Part shown: in pieces, positions 53,844 through 64,000 of the stretch | How positions within the stretch are numbered: the first letter of the stretch is position 1 | How the letters are laid out: the number at the start of each line of letters is the position of its first letter | DNA from: Chitinophagaceae bacterium | GTDB taxonomy: Bacteria; Bacteroidota; Bacteroidia; Chitinophagales; Chitinophagaceae | NCBI GenBank assembly: GCA_004028795.1 | Contig: SAIW01000023.1 | Coordinates: forward strand, 33,757 to 97,756 | Length of the DNA: 64,000 nt | Reading direction: 5' to 3' | Position numbers and translations under genes: made by a program | The notes under the pieces: model-generated | What the model was told of the DNA's origin: nothing | The model's database searches: none | Seen by the model: the letters and a program-made list of their open reading frames with translations, nothing else

Positions 53844-55286
53844 ATGAAAAAAAATATCAGCAGAAGAAAATTTATTGATAACACGATTAAAGCTTCATTA
53901 GGAACAGCTATTGCTACAGGCTTTCCAACCATTGTTCCTGCAAGTGTGTTTGGCAAATATGCACCCAGCAACAGAATTAATGTTGCCTCTATCGGTTGCG
54001 GCAGAATTTCAACCAGTCATGATATGACGGGCATTTCCCGTTATGCCGGAGCAAGAATTATTGCTGTGTGCGATTTAGATAGAAACCGTGCAAATGCAGG
54101 CCCGCAGGCTGTTAAAACTAATTATGAAAAAAATGCAAGTGTAAACGGTGGTTTGAAAGGCGATTGGGATATTAAAGTGTATTATAACTACAAAGAACTT
54201 TTGCAGAATAAAGATATTGATGCAGTGCACATCAGTTTACCCGATCATCAACATGCGGTTGTTGCAGTACATGCTGTTAATGCAGGAAAAGATGTGTATC
54301 TGCAAAAGCCTGCTGCATTAACTATTGAAGAGGGAAGAATATTAAGTAATGCTGTAAAGAAAAGCGGAAGAATTTTGCAAATGGGTAGTCAGCAACGTTC
54401 TGTTGACCCCTGGCCTCAATTTAAAAGAGCCTGTGAGTTAGTAAGAAATGGCAGGATAGGAACCTTAAAAACGATAGAAGTCGGTTTGCCCGGAGACCCC
54501 GGCGGAGGCAACAGAATTGAAATGCCTGTTCCCGCAAGTTTAGATTATGATGCCTGGTTGGGTACCACACCTGAAGTTTATTATACTGAAGAAAGAGTGC
54601 ATTCGCAGGACTTTTCTCCCAAAGGCATCGGCAGCAGACCGGGTTGGTTGCGTTGCGAACAATTTGGTGCGGGAATGATTACCGGTTGGGGCTCTCACCA
54701 TATTGATATTGCACATTGGGCAATGGGCTTAGAATACAGCGGCCCTACTGAAATTTGGGGTAAAGCAAACTTCCCGACCGATGACCCTAATTATAAAGGT
54801 TTATGGGATGTACATGGCATTTTTAAAACAGAAGCCATGTATGCCAATGGTGTTCACATGATTGTTTCCAATGAGTTACCCAACGGCGTTAAATTTATCG
54901 GAACAGATGGTTGGATTTGGGTTACAAGAGGCAATTATCGTATTACAGATTCAGACCCTGTGGCAGATAAAGATGGTATTAAACCGATTGATGCAAGCAA
55001 CCCTGCCATATTACAATCTGTTATCGGTGCCAATGAAATTCATTTGTATGACAGCCCCGAACAACATATTAATTGGTTAGAATGTATTAAAACAAGAAAA
55101 GAACCTGTTGCACCTGTTGAAGTTGGTCATCGTTCATGTTCTGCCTGCTTATTACATCAGATAGCTATGAAGTTGAAAAGAAAGATTTATTGGGATCCTG
55201 TAAAAGAAACTTTTGCCAACGATGATAAAGAAGCATCAGCCATGTTGAAGCGGCCGAGAAGAAAGAAATACGATTTCGATGCTTAA
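53844..55286 (+). CDS. Gfo/Idh/MocA oxidoreductase, Tat-exported
   Basis: A 480-residue protein with a twin-arginine signal (ISRRKFIDNTIKASLGTAIATGFP split after the RR). The Rossmann motif IGCGRISTSHD binds the nucleotide; SLPDHQHAVVAVHAVNAGKDVYLQKP carries the QKP variant of the catalytic EKP. The C-terminal half has GWGSHHIDIAHWAMG. Exported members of this family act on sugars or glycoside residues in the periplasm. It belongs to the GH3/uxuA carbohydrate locus and is closed by a strong terminator. Confidence 0.87.
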   Translation: MKKNISRRKFIDNTIKASLGTAIATGFPTIVPASVFGKYAPSNRINVASIGCGRISTSHDMTGISRYAGARIIAVCDLDRNRANAGPQAVKTNYEKNASVNGGLKGDWDIKVYYNYKELLQNKDIDAVHISLPDHQHAVVAVHAVNAGKDVYLQKPAALTIEEGRILSNAVKKSGRILQMGSQQRSVDPWPQFKRACELVRNGRIGTLKTIEVGLPGDPGGGNRIEMPVPASLDYDAWLGTTPEVYYTEERVHSQDFSPKGIGSRPGWLRCEQFGAGMITGWGSHHIDIAHWAMGLEYSGPTEIWGKANFPTDDPNYKGLWDVHGIFKTEAMYANGVHMIVSNELPNGVKFIGTDGWIWVTRGNYRITDSDPVADKDGIKPIDASNPAILQSVIGANEIHLYDSPEQHINWLECIKTRKEPVAPVEVGHRSCSACLLHQIAMKLKRKIYWDPVKETFANDDKEASAMLKRPRRKKYDFDA

Positions 55287-55290
55287 AAAT

Positions 55291-55323
55291 AAAAAAGCGA
55301 AGTAATTTTTACTTCGCTTTTTT
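55291..55323 (+). terminator. Terminator after the Gfo/Idh gene
   Basis: A 14-bp stem, AAAAAAGCGAAGTA (55291-55304) and TACTTCGCTTTTTT (55310-55323), with loop ATTTT. It separates the carbohydrate locus from the fibre-modification cluster. Confidence 0.85.
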
Positions 55324-55466
55324 GTTCTACACCGGATAATATGAAATTATATAAAATGAAATAGTAAATCTATTTCCATGAAGCATTACAGTTCGGGTAG
55401 AAAATTTCAAACAAACGATATATTAATTTACTAATGCAGCAATAGTTTTAATACATTTAATTTTAT

Positions 55467-56387
55467 ATGAAGGTAGTAATCTTATGTAGCTCTGATGTAT
55501 TGGCATTGCCGGGTATCGCTCAGTTGCAACAACAGAAACAATTGCAGGCTGTTTGTGTTACTGTAAAAACAAAATCTATACTCATACCGGTTTTTTTGCA
55601 ATTAGGCATTGATTCAGAAAATATTTATGTACTTGAAAAAGTAAATCTTGAAAATCAATTGGTAAGTATTTTAAATAAGTATCAGCCGGATGCATTACTT
55701 ACGCTCACTTTTTCATATCAGATACCGGTAAAGGTTTTAGAAATGCTCCCAGGCCGTTGTATTAATTTTCATTTCGGGCTATTGCCGAAATACAGAGGCT
55801 CTGACCCGATATTCTGGCAAATAAAAAACAGGGAACAGAAGGGAGGAATTGCTGTTCATACAATGAATGAGCAGATTGACTGCGGAGATATTCTGCATAT
55901 TGCAACCTTACCCATTTTGAAAGAAGATACCTATGGTATGCATGGTGTTAAATTAGGCATGTTGGCAGCACAGTTAATGGCAAACTTAAACACGATAGTT
56001 ACGGCTCAACCTTTATCGCAGCAGTTAATAACCGATACTGACTATTTTAAACCACCCGGTCAACAGATGCTAACCATAGATTGGCATAATCAAACTGCCG
56101 AATCTATTATTGCATTGGTTAATGCTGCCAACCCTAAGTATGATGGAGCTATTACAATTATAAAGCAACAGCCTGTTAAAATATTAGAACTAAGTATTGT
56201 AAATGTAAATACAGAACAGGTTTTCTTGCCGGGTACTATTGTACATGCAGATTACAATTACGGGTTGATTGTGGCATGTATCAATAAACTTTTTGTACAA
56301 ATAAATTTAGTACATGTAAATGAAGGGTATTTATCGGGTATTAAACTATTTAGTTTGGGATTACAGATCGGCGATCAATTTATTTAA
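55467..56387 (+). CDS. Formyltransferase-family enzyme (Fmt/sugar N-formyltransferase-like)
   Basis: A 306-residue protein. The N-terminal Rossmann-type domain carries Asn100 and His102 (INFHFGLLPKYRGSDPIFW) and Asp138 (EQIDCGDIL), matching the Asn-His-Asp triad of folate-dependent formyltransferases. The C-terminal domain is shorter and different from methionyl-tRNA formyltransferase, so an amino-sugar or other N-formyltransferase is more likely. It lies at the start of a cluster with a methyltransferase, a carbamoyltransferase and an oxygenase, suggesting it decorates a sugar or peptide. The methyltransferase gene follows 5 nt later. Confidence 0.8.
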   Translation: MKVVILCSSDVLALPGIAQLQQQKQLQAVCVTVKTKSILIPVFLQLGIDSENIYVLEKVNLENQLVSILNKYQPDALLTLTFSYQIPVKVLEMLPGRCINFHFGLLPKYRGSDPIFWQIKNREQKGGIAVHTMNEQIDCGDILHIATLPILKEDTYGMHGVKLGMLAAQLMANLNTIVTAQPLSQQLITDTDYFKPPGQQMLTIDWHNQTAESIIALVNAANPKYDGAITIIKQQPVKILELSIVNVNTEQVFLPGTIVHADYNYGLIVACINKLFVQINLVHVNEGYLSGIKLFSLGLQIGDQFI

Positions 56388-56392
56388 CTGAT

Positions 56393-57424
56393 ATGAGTAA
56401 TAATTATAAAGCAACACTTAAACAGCATGCAGATATATTGTTAAATACTTCATCTTCATGGCAGGATAAAAGAAATACACTTCATGCAATTGCCGGCTTA
56501 TTTTCTTCGATGGATATTTATGATTTGCAAGACCAAAGCACCAACGCAGAAACAAATGAAAAATGGTTAGGTACCGGTTATGCCGTAAGCAGCTGGAGTG
56601 CTGCCATGTGTTTATTAGAAGTAGCACGAACAACTGTTTTTCTGAAAGGAATAATTGAAGCTATACAGAAATTATTAGAAGATACCAAAGAAAGACCGAT
56701 AAATATAGTAGATGCAGGTTGTGGGCCCTATGCAATATTATCCATCATTCCCGCCCTGTATTTCAGCAGTAATGATATACAACTGTATTTAATTGACATT
56801 ATTCCCGAAAATATTATAAGCATTAAAAAAACAATTACTAAACTTGAATTGGTAAATTATATAGGGGGTATTTATGAAGAAGATGCCGGCCAGTTTAAAT
56901 GGACAAAAAATGCCCCTATGCATATTGCTGTAAGCGAAACAATGTTAAACGCTTTACGCAAAGAGCCACAGGTAGCCATTACCCTTAATCTGCGTAATCA
57001 GTTGGCACCACAGGGGATTTTTATTCCCGAACAAATTAGTGTTGACCTTATGGCAGTTAATGCACAAAAAAAGCAGCATGCAAAAATGCTCTTGCATGAT
57101 AATTTAATAAGAGAAGAATTTGAAACCAAACTGGCAAACATTATGGAGCTCAGTAAAAACAGCCCAGCTGCAAACAAGGAAAACACAATTCCTTTAAAAG
57201 AGGTGCAACTAACCAATGCTTACAACCCTAACTTACATGAGCTTGCTTTATATACTACAATTAAAGTTTTCGGAAACAATATTTTACAGCATGAAGATTG
57301 CAGCCTTACGCTTCCTTTTATTATTTCAAGACCATACAAAAACACCATAGCCGAAAACGCTCTTCTGCAATTTCAATATCGTATATCAGGAAAGCCTGCA
57401 ATTGAAATAGCTGTTATAGCCTGA
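56393..57424 (+). CDS. SAM-dependent methyltransferase-like protein
   Basis: A 343-residue protein with a class I methyltransferase motif VDAGCGPYAIL at 106-116 and the following acidic Asp135 (LYLIDIIPEN). The N-terminal 100 residues are helical and the C-terminal part is beta-rich, both without a recognised domain. AVSETMLNALRKEP may be the motif IV/V region. The acceptor is unknown. It is 5 nt downstream of the formyltransferase gene, so the pair is one transcript. Confidence 0.7.
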   Translation: MSNNYKATLKQHADILLNTSSSWQDKRNTLHAIAGLFSSMDIYDLQDQSTNAETNEKWLGTGYAVSSWSAAMCLLEVARTTVFLKGIIEAIQKLLEDTKERPINIVDAGCGPYAILSIIPALYFSSNDIQLYLIDIIPENIISIKKTITKLELVNYIGGIYEEDAGQFKWTKNAPMHIAVSETMLNALRKEPQVAITLNLRNQLAPQGIFIPEQISVDLMAVNAQKKQHAKMLLHDNLIREEFETKLANIMELSKNSPAANKENTIPLKEVQLTNAYNPNLHELALYTTIKVFGNNILQHEDCSLTLPFIISRPYKNTIAENALLQFQYRISGKPAIEIAVIA

Positions 57425-57641
57425 AAGTTTACACTGCCTGCTTACCAAATAGTAAACTATATACTGCAATATACAGGCAGGCTATGGGGTTTAGTTTTAT
57501 TAAATTAAATTATTGTTATGTTAGTGTATGTAATTATGGTAACAATTAAAAAAATATTTCTCAATTTTCTTTTTTATAAAAATCATTCATATATTACATA
57601 CCCAATTAAAATAATCTTTTAACCTTTAAAAATTTACAACT
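57425..57641 (+). other. AT-rich gap before the tail-collar gene
   Basis: A 217-nt gap. GCCTGC (57436-57441) and GCAGGC (57477-57482) can pair, and GTTTAC/GTAAAC arms overlap them, so a folded 3' end of the methyltransferase transcript is possible. The rest is AT-rich without an exact -7 element. Confidence 0.5.
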
Positions 57642-58400
57642 ATGGATGTTTACATGGGACTCATTTTCCCTTCGGCATTAAATTTTCCTATTGGGCAATA
57701 TACTGCTTACTGTGCCGGGCAATTATTCAATGTTCCGCAGAATTCAGCATTATTCTCCTTATTAGGAACCACTTTTGGCGGTAATGGTGTACAAAACTTT
57801 GGCATCCCCGATTTAAGGGGCAGGGTACCAATAGGTACTACGAATATGGGTGCAGGTTCACCTACCGGCTTAAATATACCACTGGGTCAGGCTACCAGCA
57901 ACCCTAATACTATCTTAACAATAGCCAATTTACCAACACATAACCACGCGGCTACGTTTACGGCAACCACAGGCCAGGCACCTATTAGTATTACCGTTGG
58001 TAGTGGTGGTACCGGTTTAAATGCAAGTGTACCTGCATTGAATGTAAATGGTACGCTAACGGTTAGTACAGCAAACGGTACGGTTAGTACACCAGCAGCA
58101 AGTGCTGTTCCTGCAACAATACCTCAGATTCCATTTACTGGACCACAAGGTGGCAATAAATCTGTTTTTGCTTATGGTACTGCTACAGCCCCAAATACCG
58201 CAAACTGGACTGTTGGAGGTACTACCGCAACGGGTACTGCACCGGTTAATGGTACTATTAACGGCAATGCCAGTACAGTAACGGGCGGTACAGTAACGGT
58301 TGGTGTTACAGGTAGCGGTCAAGCTTTCTCTAATTTACCACCTTATTTAGGGCTTGCTTATTTAATTATTACACAGGGTTTATACCCTACCCGCGATTAA
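57642..58400 (+). CDS. Phage tail collar domain protein (microcystin-dependent protein type)
   Basis: A 252-residue protein of the tail-collar family (PF07484 type). IGQYTAYCAGQLFNVPQNSALFSLLGTTFGG, then GIPDLRGRVPIGT (55-67), is the family core; LPTHNH (97-102) is the conserved His motif that binds metal in tail proteins. A Gly/Thr/Ala-rich stretch follows and LPPYLGLAYLIITQG ends it. No signal peptide is visible. Such proteins occur in tail fibres and, in bacteria, in gene groups outside prophages. Here it precedes a binding-protein-like gene by 12 nt. No other phage genes are nearby. Confidence 0.88.
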   Translation: MDVYMGLIFPSALNFPIGQYTAYCAGQLFNVPQNSALFSLLGTTFGGNGVQNFGIPDLRGRVPIGTTNMGAGSPTGLNIPLGQATSNPNTILTIANLPTHNHAATFTATTGQAPISITVGSGGTGLNASVPALNVNGTLTVSTANGTVSTPAASAVPATIPQIPFTGPQGGNKSVFAYGTATAPNTANWTVGGTTATGTAPVNGTINGNASTVTGGTVTVGVTGSGQAFSNLPPYLGLAYLIITQGLYPTRD

Positions 58401-58412
58401 TATTGGTTGCCA

Positions 58413-59576
58413 ATGAGTATTAAAATAGGGGTGCTCTTTTATCATTCCACAGTTTACCCAACTATGAGTAACGATTTGATAAAAGGCTTTCACTCAGTTT
58501 TACCTGCATCGCTTACCAAGGATAATTTTTTTCAGTTTATTCCCGAGTATGTCATGCAGGCAACCACTAAACAGGTTGAAGTTACGGTTCAAAAATTGTT
58601 GAGTTTTCATCAGGCAGATATTATTTTCGGTCTGCTCAACTATAAAGCCATTCCAACGCTGGTGCCTATGTTTAACAGGCACCGGCGTATTGGCTTATTC
58701 AGCGATATGGGAGAATATATACCCTATACCCATACGATTACCGATACTGTTTTTTTTAACAGCTTTCAGTTATGGCAATCCGAATATGCCATGGGGCTCT
58801 GGGCACAGCAACAGTTTGGTGATAAAGGTTCTGTTGCCATGGGTTTTTTCGATTGTGGTTTTCACCTGCAAAATGCTTTCAGGCAGGGTACAGTAATTGC
58901 AGGCTCTGCAGCAATTGATTATACCATTATGTACGACCCCGGTACCTACCATACCGATATTGCGTATAAAACCAACCAGTATATTGATGGATTAGACGAT
59001 AATAATTTACCCGGTTTTGTACACGCTATTTTTTGCGGCCATGAGGCCATTGCTTTTTTAAAAGCTTATAGGCATTCGAAAATCTATGGAAAAGTACCCT
59101 TAATTGTATCGGCACATATGTCATCAGAAGATATTTTGCAGGAAATAGATACCGATATGGAAATGTACAGTGCTTCTATGTATAATTATCATTCACCCGA
59201 TGCATTGAATCAGAAATTTAAGGAAAACTATATCAGCAAAACAGGTGAAAAACCTACTATTTTTTCACTGATGGGGTATGAGTTGGGCCTGGGTTTATTA
59301 GAAACCATGCCGGCTTTACAAAAAAGAGATTTTAAAGCCGTAGCCGAAACTTTAAAAAAAATACATATTAAAAGCCCCAGAGGTATCCGTAATTTTTATG
59401 CCGATGATAATTATGCTTTACCCATTATTGATATTGAAAAGATTAGCATACATAACCGGGTGGTTAATAAAATTGTGGTAGAACAGGGCAGGGCATTGCG
59501 TTATGATAGTGCCGTGTATGAGGAAATACATAAAGAGCATGTAAGCGGCTGGCAGAACCCCTACTTATGTGTGTAG
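58413..59576 (+). CDS. Periplasmic-binding-protein-fold protein without signal peptide
   Basis: A 387-residue protein resembling type 1 ABC substrate-binding proteins (Peripla_BP_6/AmiC-like): MSIKIGVLFYHSTVYPTMSNDLIKGF at the N-terminus, an ADIIFGLLNYKAIPTLVPMF cleft strand, and two alternating lobes ending in DNNYALPIIDIEKI. There is no signal peptide or lipobox, so it is probably cytoplasmic, as in the sensor AmiC. The start is the ATG at 58413. No ABC permease gene is in the window. It may sense a small ligand or serve as an assembly factor for the collar protein encoded just upstream. Confidence 0.72.
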   Translation: MSIKIGVLFYHSTVYPTMSNDLIKGFHSVLPASLTKDNFFQFIPEYVMQATTKQVEVTVQKLLSFHQADIIFGLLNYKAIPTLVPMFNRHRRIGLFSDMGEYIPYTHTITDTVFFNSFQLWQSEYAMGLWAQQQFGDKGSVAMGFFDCGFHLQNAFRQGTVIAGSAAIDYTIMYDPGTYHTDIAYKTNQYIDGLDDNNLPGFVHAIFCGHEAIAFLKAYRHSKIYGKVPLIVSAHMSSEDILQEIDTDMEMYSASMYNYHSPDALNQKFKENYISKTGEKPTIFSLMGYELGLGLLETMPALQKRDFKAVAETLKKIHIKSPRGIRNFYADDNYALPIIDIEKISIHNRVVNKIVVEQGRALRYDSAVYEEIHKEHVSGWQNPYLCV

Positions 59577-60278
59577 TGCTAATTCAGTCTCCATTTTATC
59601 CGCAAGCTCGTTAGCAGTAGTTGTATTTAGTAAACGCAGGCCTTCAATGGTCATCCTTTTGGTTTTTTCATCTTCTCCTTTTTTAACAATACCTGCAAAA
59701 ATTTTCTTTATTTTAATATCAGGGTTATTAAATAGTTCCTGTAGCCAATCGTTTACTACCAAATCCATCACAAGGTGAATCCTGTCTTCATTGCTTTTAT
59801 TGTTAATATTATGCATTAATACTAAATTCATATACCAGCATTCACCTGCCCTTAAATAAATTCTTTCCTCCTCTAAAAAAAACTCTACCTGTTCATTGGT
59901 TACAATGGGTATATGCAAACGTATTTCACCTTCTTCCAAATACAAACCATAATCACTATGCGGATGAATAACGGCTCCTGCTTTTAATTTAAGTAAGCGT
60001 ACTGCTAATTTGGGGCAATTGAATTGCTCTGTTATCCATTGTATATAGGGGCAATACTGCATGAGTTCGGTATCGGCAAAACCGCCAACTGTACTATCAT
60101 GTGCAATAATATTTTGTAAACTACCTTCGGCTGAACGTAATGGCAAAGCACTCCATTCACCATCGTAATGCTTAGTATTATAATGCAGTTTCCAGGCATA
60201 ATCGTTTAAATTATCAACCTCTTGTTTCATTTGGTCAGCATCAAATGAAAAGGGCAGTTGTACATATTTAATCATCAT
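59565..60278 (-). CDS. Aspartyl/asparaginyl beta-hydroxylase-like 2-oxoglutarate oxygenase
   Basis: A 237-residue cupin-fold oxygenase of the AspH-type group. His107 and Asp109 (HPHSDYG), His156 (LVLMHNINN) and Arg166 (NEDRIHLVMD) form the expected iron and 2-oxoglutarate site. Known relatives hydroxylate Asp/Asn or Pro in peptides. It starts with an ATGATG that overlaps the TGA of the carbamoyltransferase gene by 4 nt, so translation is coupled. It overlaps the convergent binding-protein gene by 12 nt. A substrate in the neighbouring Asn-containing fibre is an attractive idea but untested. Confidence 0.82.
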   Translation of the reverse strand: MMIKYVQLPFSFDADQMKQEVDNLNDYAWKLHYNTKHYDGEWSALPLRSAEGSLQNIIAHDSTVGGFADTELMQYCPYIQWITEQFNCPKLAVRLLKLKAGAVIHPHSDYGLYLEEGEIRLHIPIVTNEQVEFFLEEERIYLRAGECWYMNLVLMHNINNKSNEDRIHLVMDLVVNDWLQELFNNPDIKIKKIFAGIVKKGEDEKTKRMTIEGLRLLNTTTANELADKMETELALHT

Positions 60279-61993
60279 TTTTTTATAATATAATTATTTA
60301 AAACTAATACATCTAATCGGCATTGGTAAAAAAAATCAATGGCTTCATAAGGGGTTTCTACTATAGGCATTCCTTTTTTGTTGAAAGAAGTGTTTAATAA
60401 TACGGCTATGCCTGTTTTTGCTTTAAAAGCCTCCAGCAAATCATAAAAAGGTTTATTCCAATCCGCTGTTACGGTTTGTACCCGGCAGGTACCATCTACA
60501 TGCACTATACCTGCTAATGCTTCTTTCCATTCAGGTTTAATTCGGTCTATTAAAATCATATACGGGCTTTCGTGTCCGTACTCAAAATAATTTTTTACCT
60601 CTTTTGCTAAAACTGAAGGGGCAAAGGGCCTGAAATCTTCCCTGAATTTTATATTGCTGTTTATGAGTTGTTGTACGTTTTTCTTGCGAGGGTCGGCTAA
60701 TATGCTCCTGCAACCCAATGCCCTCGGGCCAAATTCTGCCCCCTGCTGAAACCAGCCGATTATTTTGCCTTCAGCTAATAATGTGGCGGTTGGGTTAATA
60801 ACATCATCATAAAATGTATATTTAACAATTATATCCGGGTTATTGATTCTGTACTGTGTAATGGCTTCTTCTATTGTGTTATTGGCATAGCCGGCCCCCA
60901 AGAGGGTAGAACCGGTATGCGGAATTTTAGGTTGTTTCAATATTTCTATCCAACCGTAAAAAGCACAACCCAATGCCAACCCGTTATCGCCTGCAGCGGG
61001 TTCAATATACAGGTTTTTAATGCCGGTTTGCCTGAGTATTCGGGTATTGGCTACTGCATTTAGTGCCACGCCGCCGGCATAACAAATATTCTCATGCTTA
61101 TTAAAAGCCAGCCGCGCATTAAAAATATACTGTATGGCTTTTTCTGTTTCGGTTTGTACCCATTTGGCAATATCGGCATAGTATTGAAAATGTGTTTTCA
61201 ACGGTCGCTCCTCAACCTGCATCGGTTTATCAAATAATGCCAGTACCGCTTCTATCAAATGAACCCTGCCGTTTTCTAATGCAAAAATGGGTGTTGTATA
61301 AACCCCTGCCCTGCCATAAGGGGCAAGACCCATCAGTTTACCCGCATCATCTAAATTGCCGAAGCAATAATTACTAACCATACTGTAAAACCCACCGATG
61401 GAGTGCGATGATGTGGGCAGGTGTACGGGATATTTTCTGTTGAATAATTCAATAACCGAAAAATCTTTATACAATGCCTGCAAATGGCTGCCGTTAAAAT
61501 GGTAATAACTGTCTTTCTCGGCATACAATCCGGGGGTACTATTGGTATCGGTTGGTATTACCGCCCCCTGTAAATCTTCGCAATGATGGTAAGGGCTGCC
61601 GCAACCATCTATTACCAATACATTGCATTCTTTATAAGGGCAGGTGCCTATGGCACTATAAGCATGTGCCAGGTGGTGAGAGATGGTGATAAAAGGCACC
61701 GTACAATTTTCAGTAAAAAAACGCTTGCCGATAAATTTATGTTTCTGAATATTTTCCTTTTCAAAATTGGCTACCTGTACTACCAGCGATAAATCGTTTA
61801 CTGAAATACCTGCATGGTTTAAACAATATTGAACGGAAAGAAAATCGTTACCACCATCATGTTTTACCCTGCTCAGCCTTTCTTTTTCTATGGCTACAAC
61901 TATTTTCCCATCTTTTAATAAACAGGAAGAGCCATTATGCGATAAACCGGTGCCGAGTATATAAATTGGTTTTTCGCCTTTTATATGATGCAT
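60275..61993 (-). CDS. NodU/CmcH-family carbamoyltransferase
   Basis: A 572-residue enzyme that transfers carbamoyl from carbamoyl phosphate to a hydroxyl, usually on a sugar. YILGTGLSHNGSSCLLKDGKI and EKERLSRVKHD open the Kae1-like domain; HHLAH (106-110) holds the metal-binding His residues. The C-terminal YrdC-like domain has QGAEFGPRALGCRSILADPR and LLNTSFNKKGMP. I chose the ATG at 61993; longer starts (62029, 62110) add unlike residues. Relatives act in Nod factor, cephamycin and tobramycin synthesis. Here it lies between an oxygenase gene and a collagen-like fibre gene. Confidence 0.9.
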   Translation of the reverse strand: MHHIKGEKPIYILGTGLSHNGSSCLLKDGKIVVAIEKERLSRVKHDGGNDFLSVQYCLNHAGISVNDLSLVVQVANFEKENIQKHKFIGKRFFTENCTVPFITISHHLAHAYSAIGTCPYKECNVLVIDGCGSPYHHCEDLQGAVIPTDTNSTPGLYAEKDSYYHFNGSHLQALYKDFSVIELFNRKYPVHLPTSSHSIGGFYSMVSNYCFGNLDDAGKLMGLAPYGRAGVYTTPIFALENGRVHLIEAVLALFDKPMQVEERPLKTHFQYYADIAKWVQTETEKAIQYIFNARLAFNKHENICYAGGVALNAVANTRILRQTGIKNLYIEPAAGDNGLALGCAFYGWIEILKQPKIPHTGSTLLGAGYANNTIEEAITQYRINNPDIIVKYTFYDDVINPTATLLAEGKIIGWFQQGAEFGPRALGCRSILADPRKKNVQQLINSNIKFREDFRPFAPSVLAKEVKNYFEYGHESPYMILIDRIKPEWKEALAGIVHVDGTCRVQTVTADWNKPFYDLLEAFKAKTGIAVLLNTSFNKKGMPIVETPYEAIDFFYQCRLDVLVLNNYIIKK

Positions 61994-62124
61994 GTTTTTG
62001 AATACTGATTGGCATCTAAAATAATTCATTAGCGGTATATCTTTTAAAAATATATTAATTGATATACCCTTCGTAGGTGGGGATTTTGTGGAGGTAATAC
62101 AATTAGTCATTGCCCTCGCATAGC

Positions 62125-62209
62125 TGGCTCAGGTCTCCAAACCTGTGCTACACCGTAAATTATTTTACAACTAAATAACAGTAAGGGTACAGGTCAGAAG
62201 ACCTGCACC
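62125..62209. repeat. Two REP-like palindromes
   Basis: TGGCTCAGGT-N6-ACCTGTGCTA (62125-62150, two imperfect pairs) and GGTACAGGTC-AGAA-GACCTGCACC (62186-62209, one G-U type pair) share the core CAGGT...ACCTG and are 35 nt apart. The second lies just after the fibre gene on the minus strand and could terminate it. Both resemble repetitive extragenic palindromes, but copy number in the genome is unknown. Confidence 0.5.
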
Positions 62210-62225
62210 AGAAAGGAAATAATTA

Positions 62226-64000
<1,775 letters not shown>

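Overview
The window comes from a low-GC member of the Bacteroidota, most likely Chitinophagaceae-like. The evidence is the recurrent TAnnTTTG promoter element, weak or absent Shine-Dalgarno sequences, a long IF-2 with a Gln/Gly/Asn-rich linker, the rimP-nusA-infB order, a Thermus-type isocitrate dehydrogenase, DUF4834 and DUF6671 proteins, and PIF1-like and RecQ helicases that both end in HRDC plus helix-turn-helix domains. The family-level assignment is inference. No rRNA, tRNA, CRISPR array, insertion sequence or integrase was seen. Both edges cut genes: the helicase at the left and a collagen-like fibre gene at the right.

Layout. 1-16 kb holds mostly housekeeping genes: helicases, a PaaE-like reductase, ManC, KdsD/KpsF, a YitT membrane protein, a PfkB kinase, MetF, an LptB with an unusual C-terminal extension, a GH3-type acyl-adenylating enzyme, a TMEM175-type channel and FabG. 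16-20 kb holds isocitrate dehydrogenase, a DUF6671 zinc-ribbon protein, Sua5/TsaC and an XRE regulator. 20-26 kb holds a small exported protein, a decayed SulP STAS domain, a beta-carbonic anhydrase and a three-gene ABC/HlyD/TolC export operon whose ATPase has lost key motifs. 26-29 kb holds a paaZ - enoyl-CoA hydratase - DNA glycosylase operon read leftward. 29-38 kb holds adenylate kinase, a lipoprotein MsrB, an aminotransferase, a MurG-like glycosyltransferase, an EamA transporter, a SixA-like phosphatase and a PurF. 37.5-41 kb holds a stress-type group (MarR, two pirins, YceI, FMN reductase) with matching palindromes at two promoter regions. 41-47.5 kb holds a SurA-like foldase and rimP-nusA-infB. 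48-55 kb holds a carbohydrate locus (mannonate dehydratase, HAD phosphatase, GH3 glycosidase with PA14, two Tat-exported Gfo/Idh proteins) that fits use of glucuronate-decorated xylan.

The most unusual region is 55.4-64 kb. It contains a formyltransferase-like enzyme, a SAM methyltransferase, a phage-tail-collar protein, a periplasmic-binding-protein-fold protein without a signal peptide, an Asp/Asn beta-hydroxylase-like oxygenase translationally coupled to a NodU-type carbamoyltransferase, and a long collagen-like (GAT/GNT) protein with phage tail-fibre modules. No phage replication, capsid or packaging genes accompany them. I infer a locus for making and chemically decorating a surface fibre. 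This is a hypothesis; the right part of the locus lies outside the window.

Regulation visible in the sequence. Several -7 elements lie only 4-14 nt from the start codon, which suggests leaderless or very short-leader mRNAs. Hairpin terminators close most transcription units, several of them shared by convergent genes.
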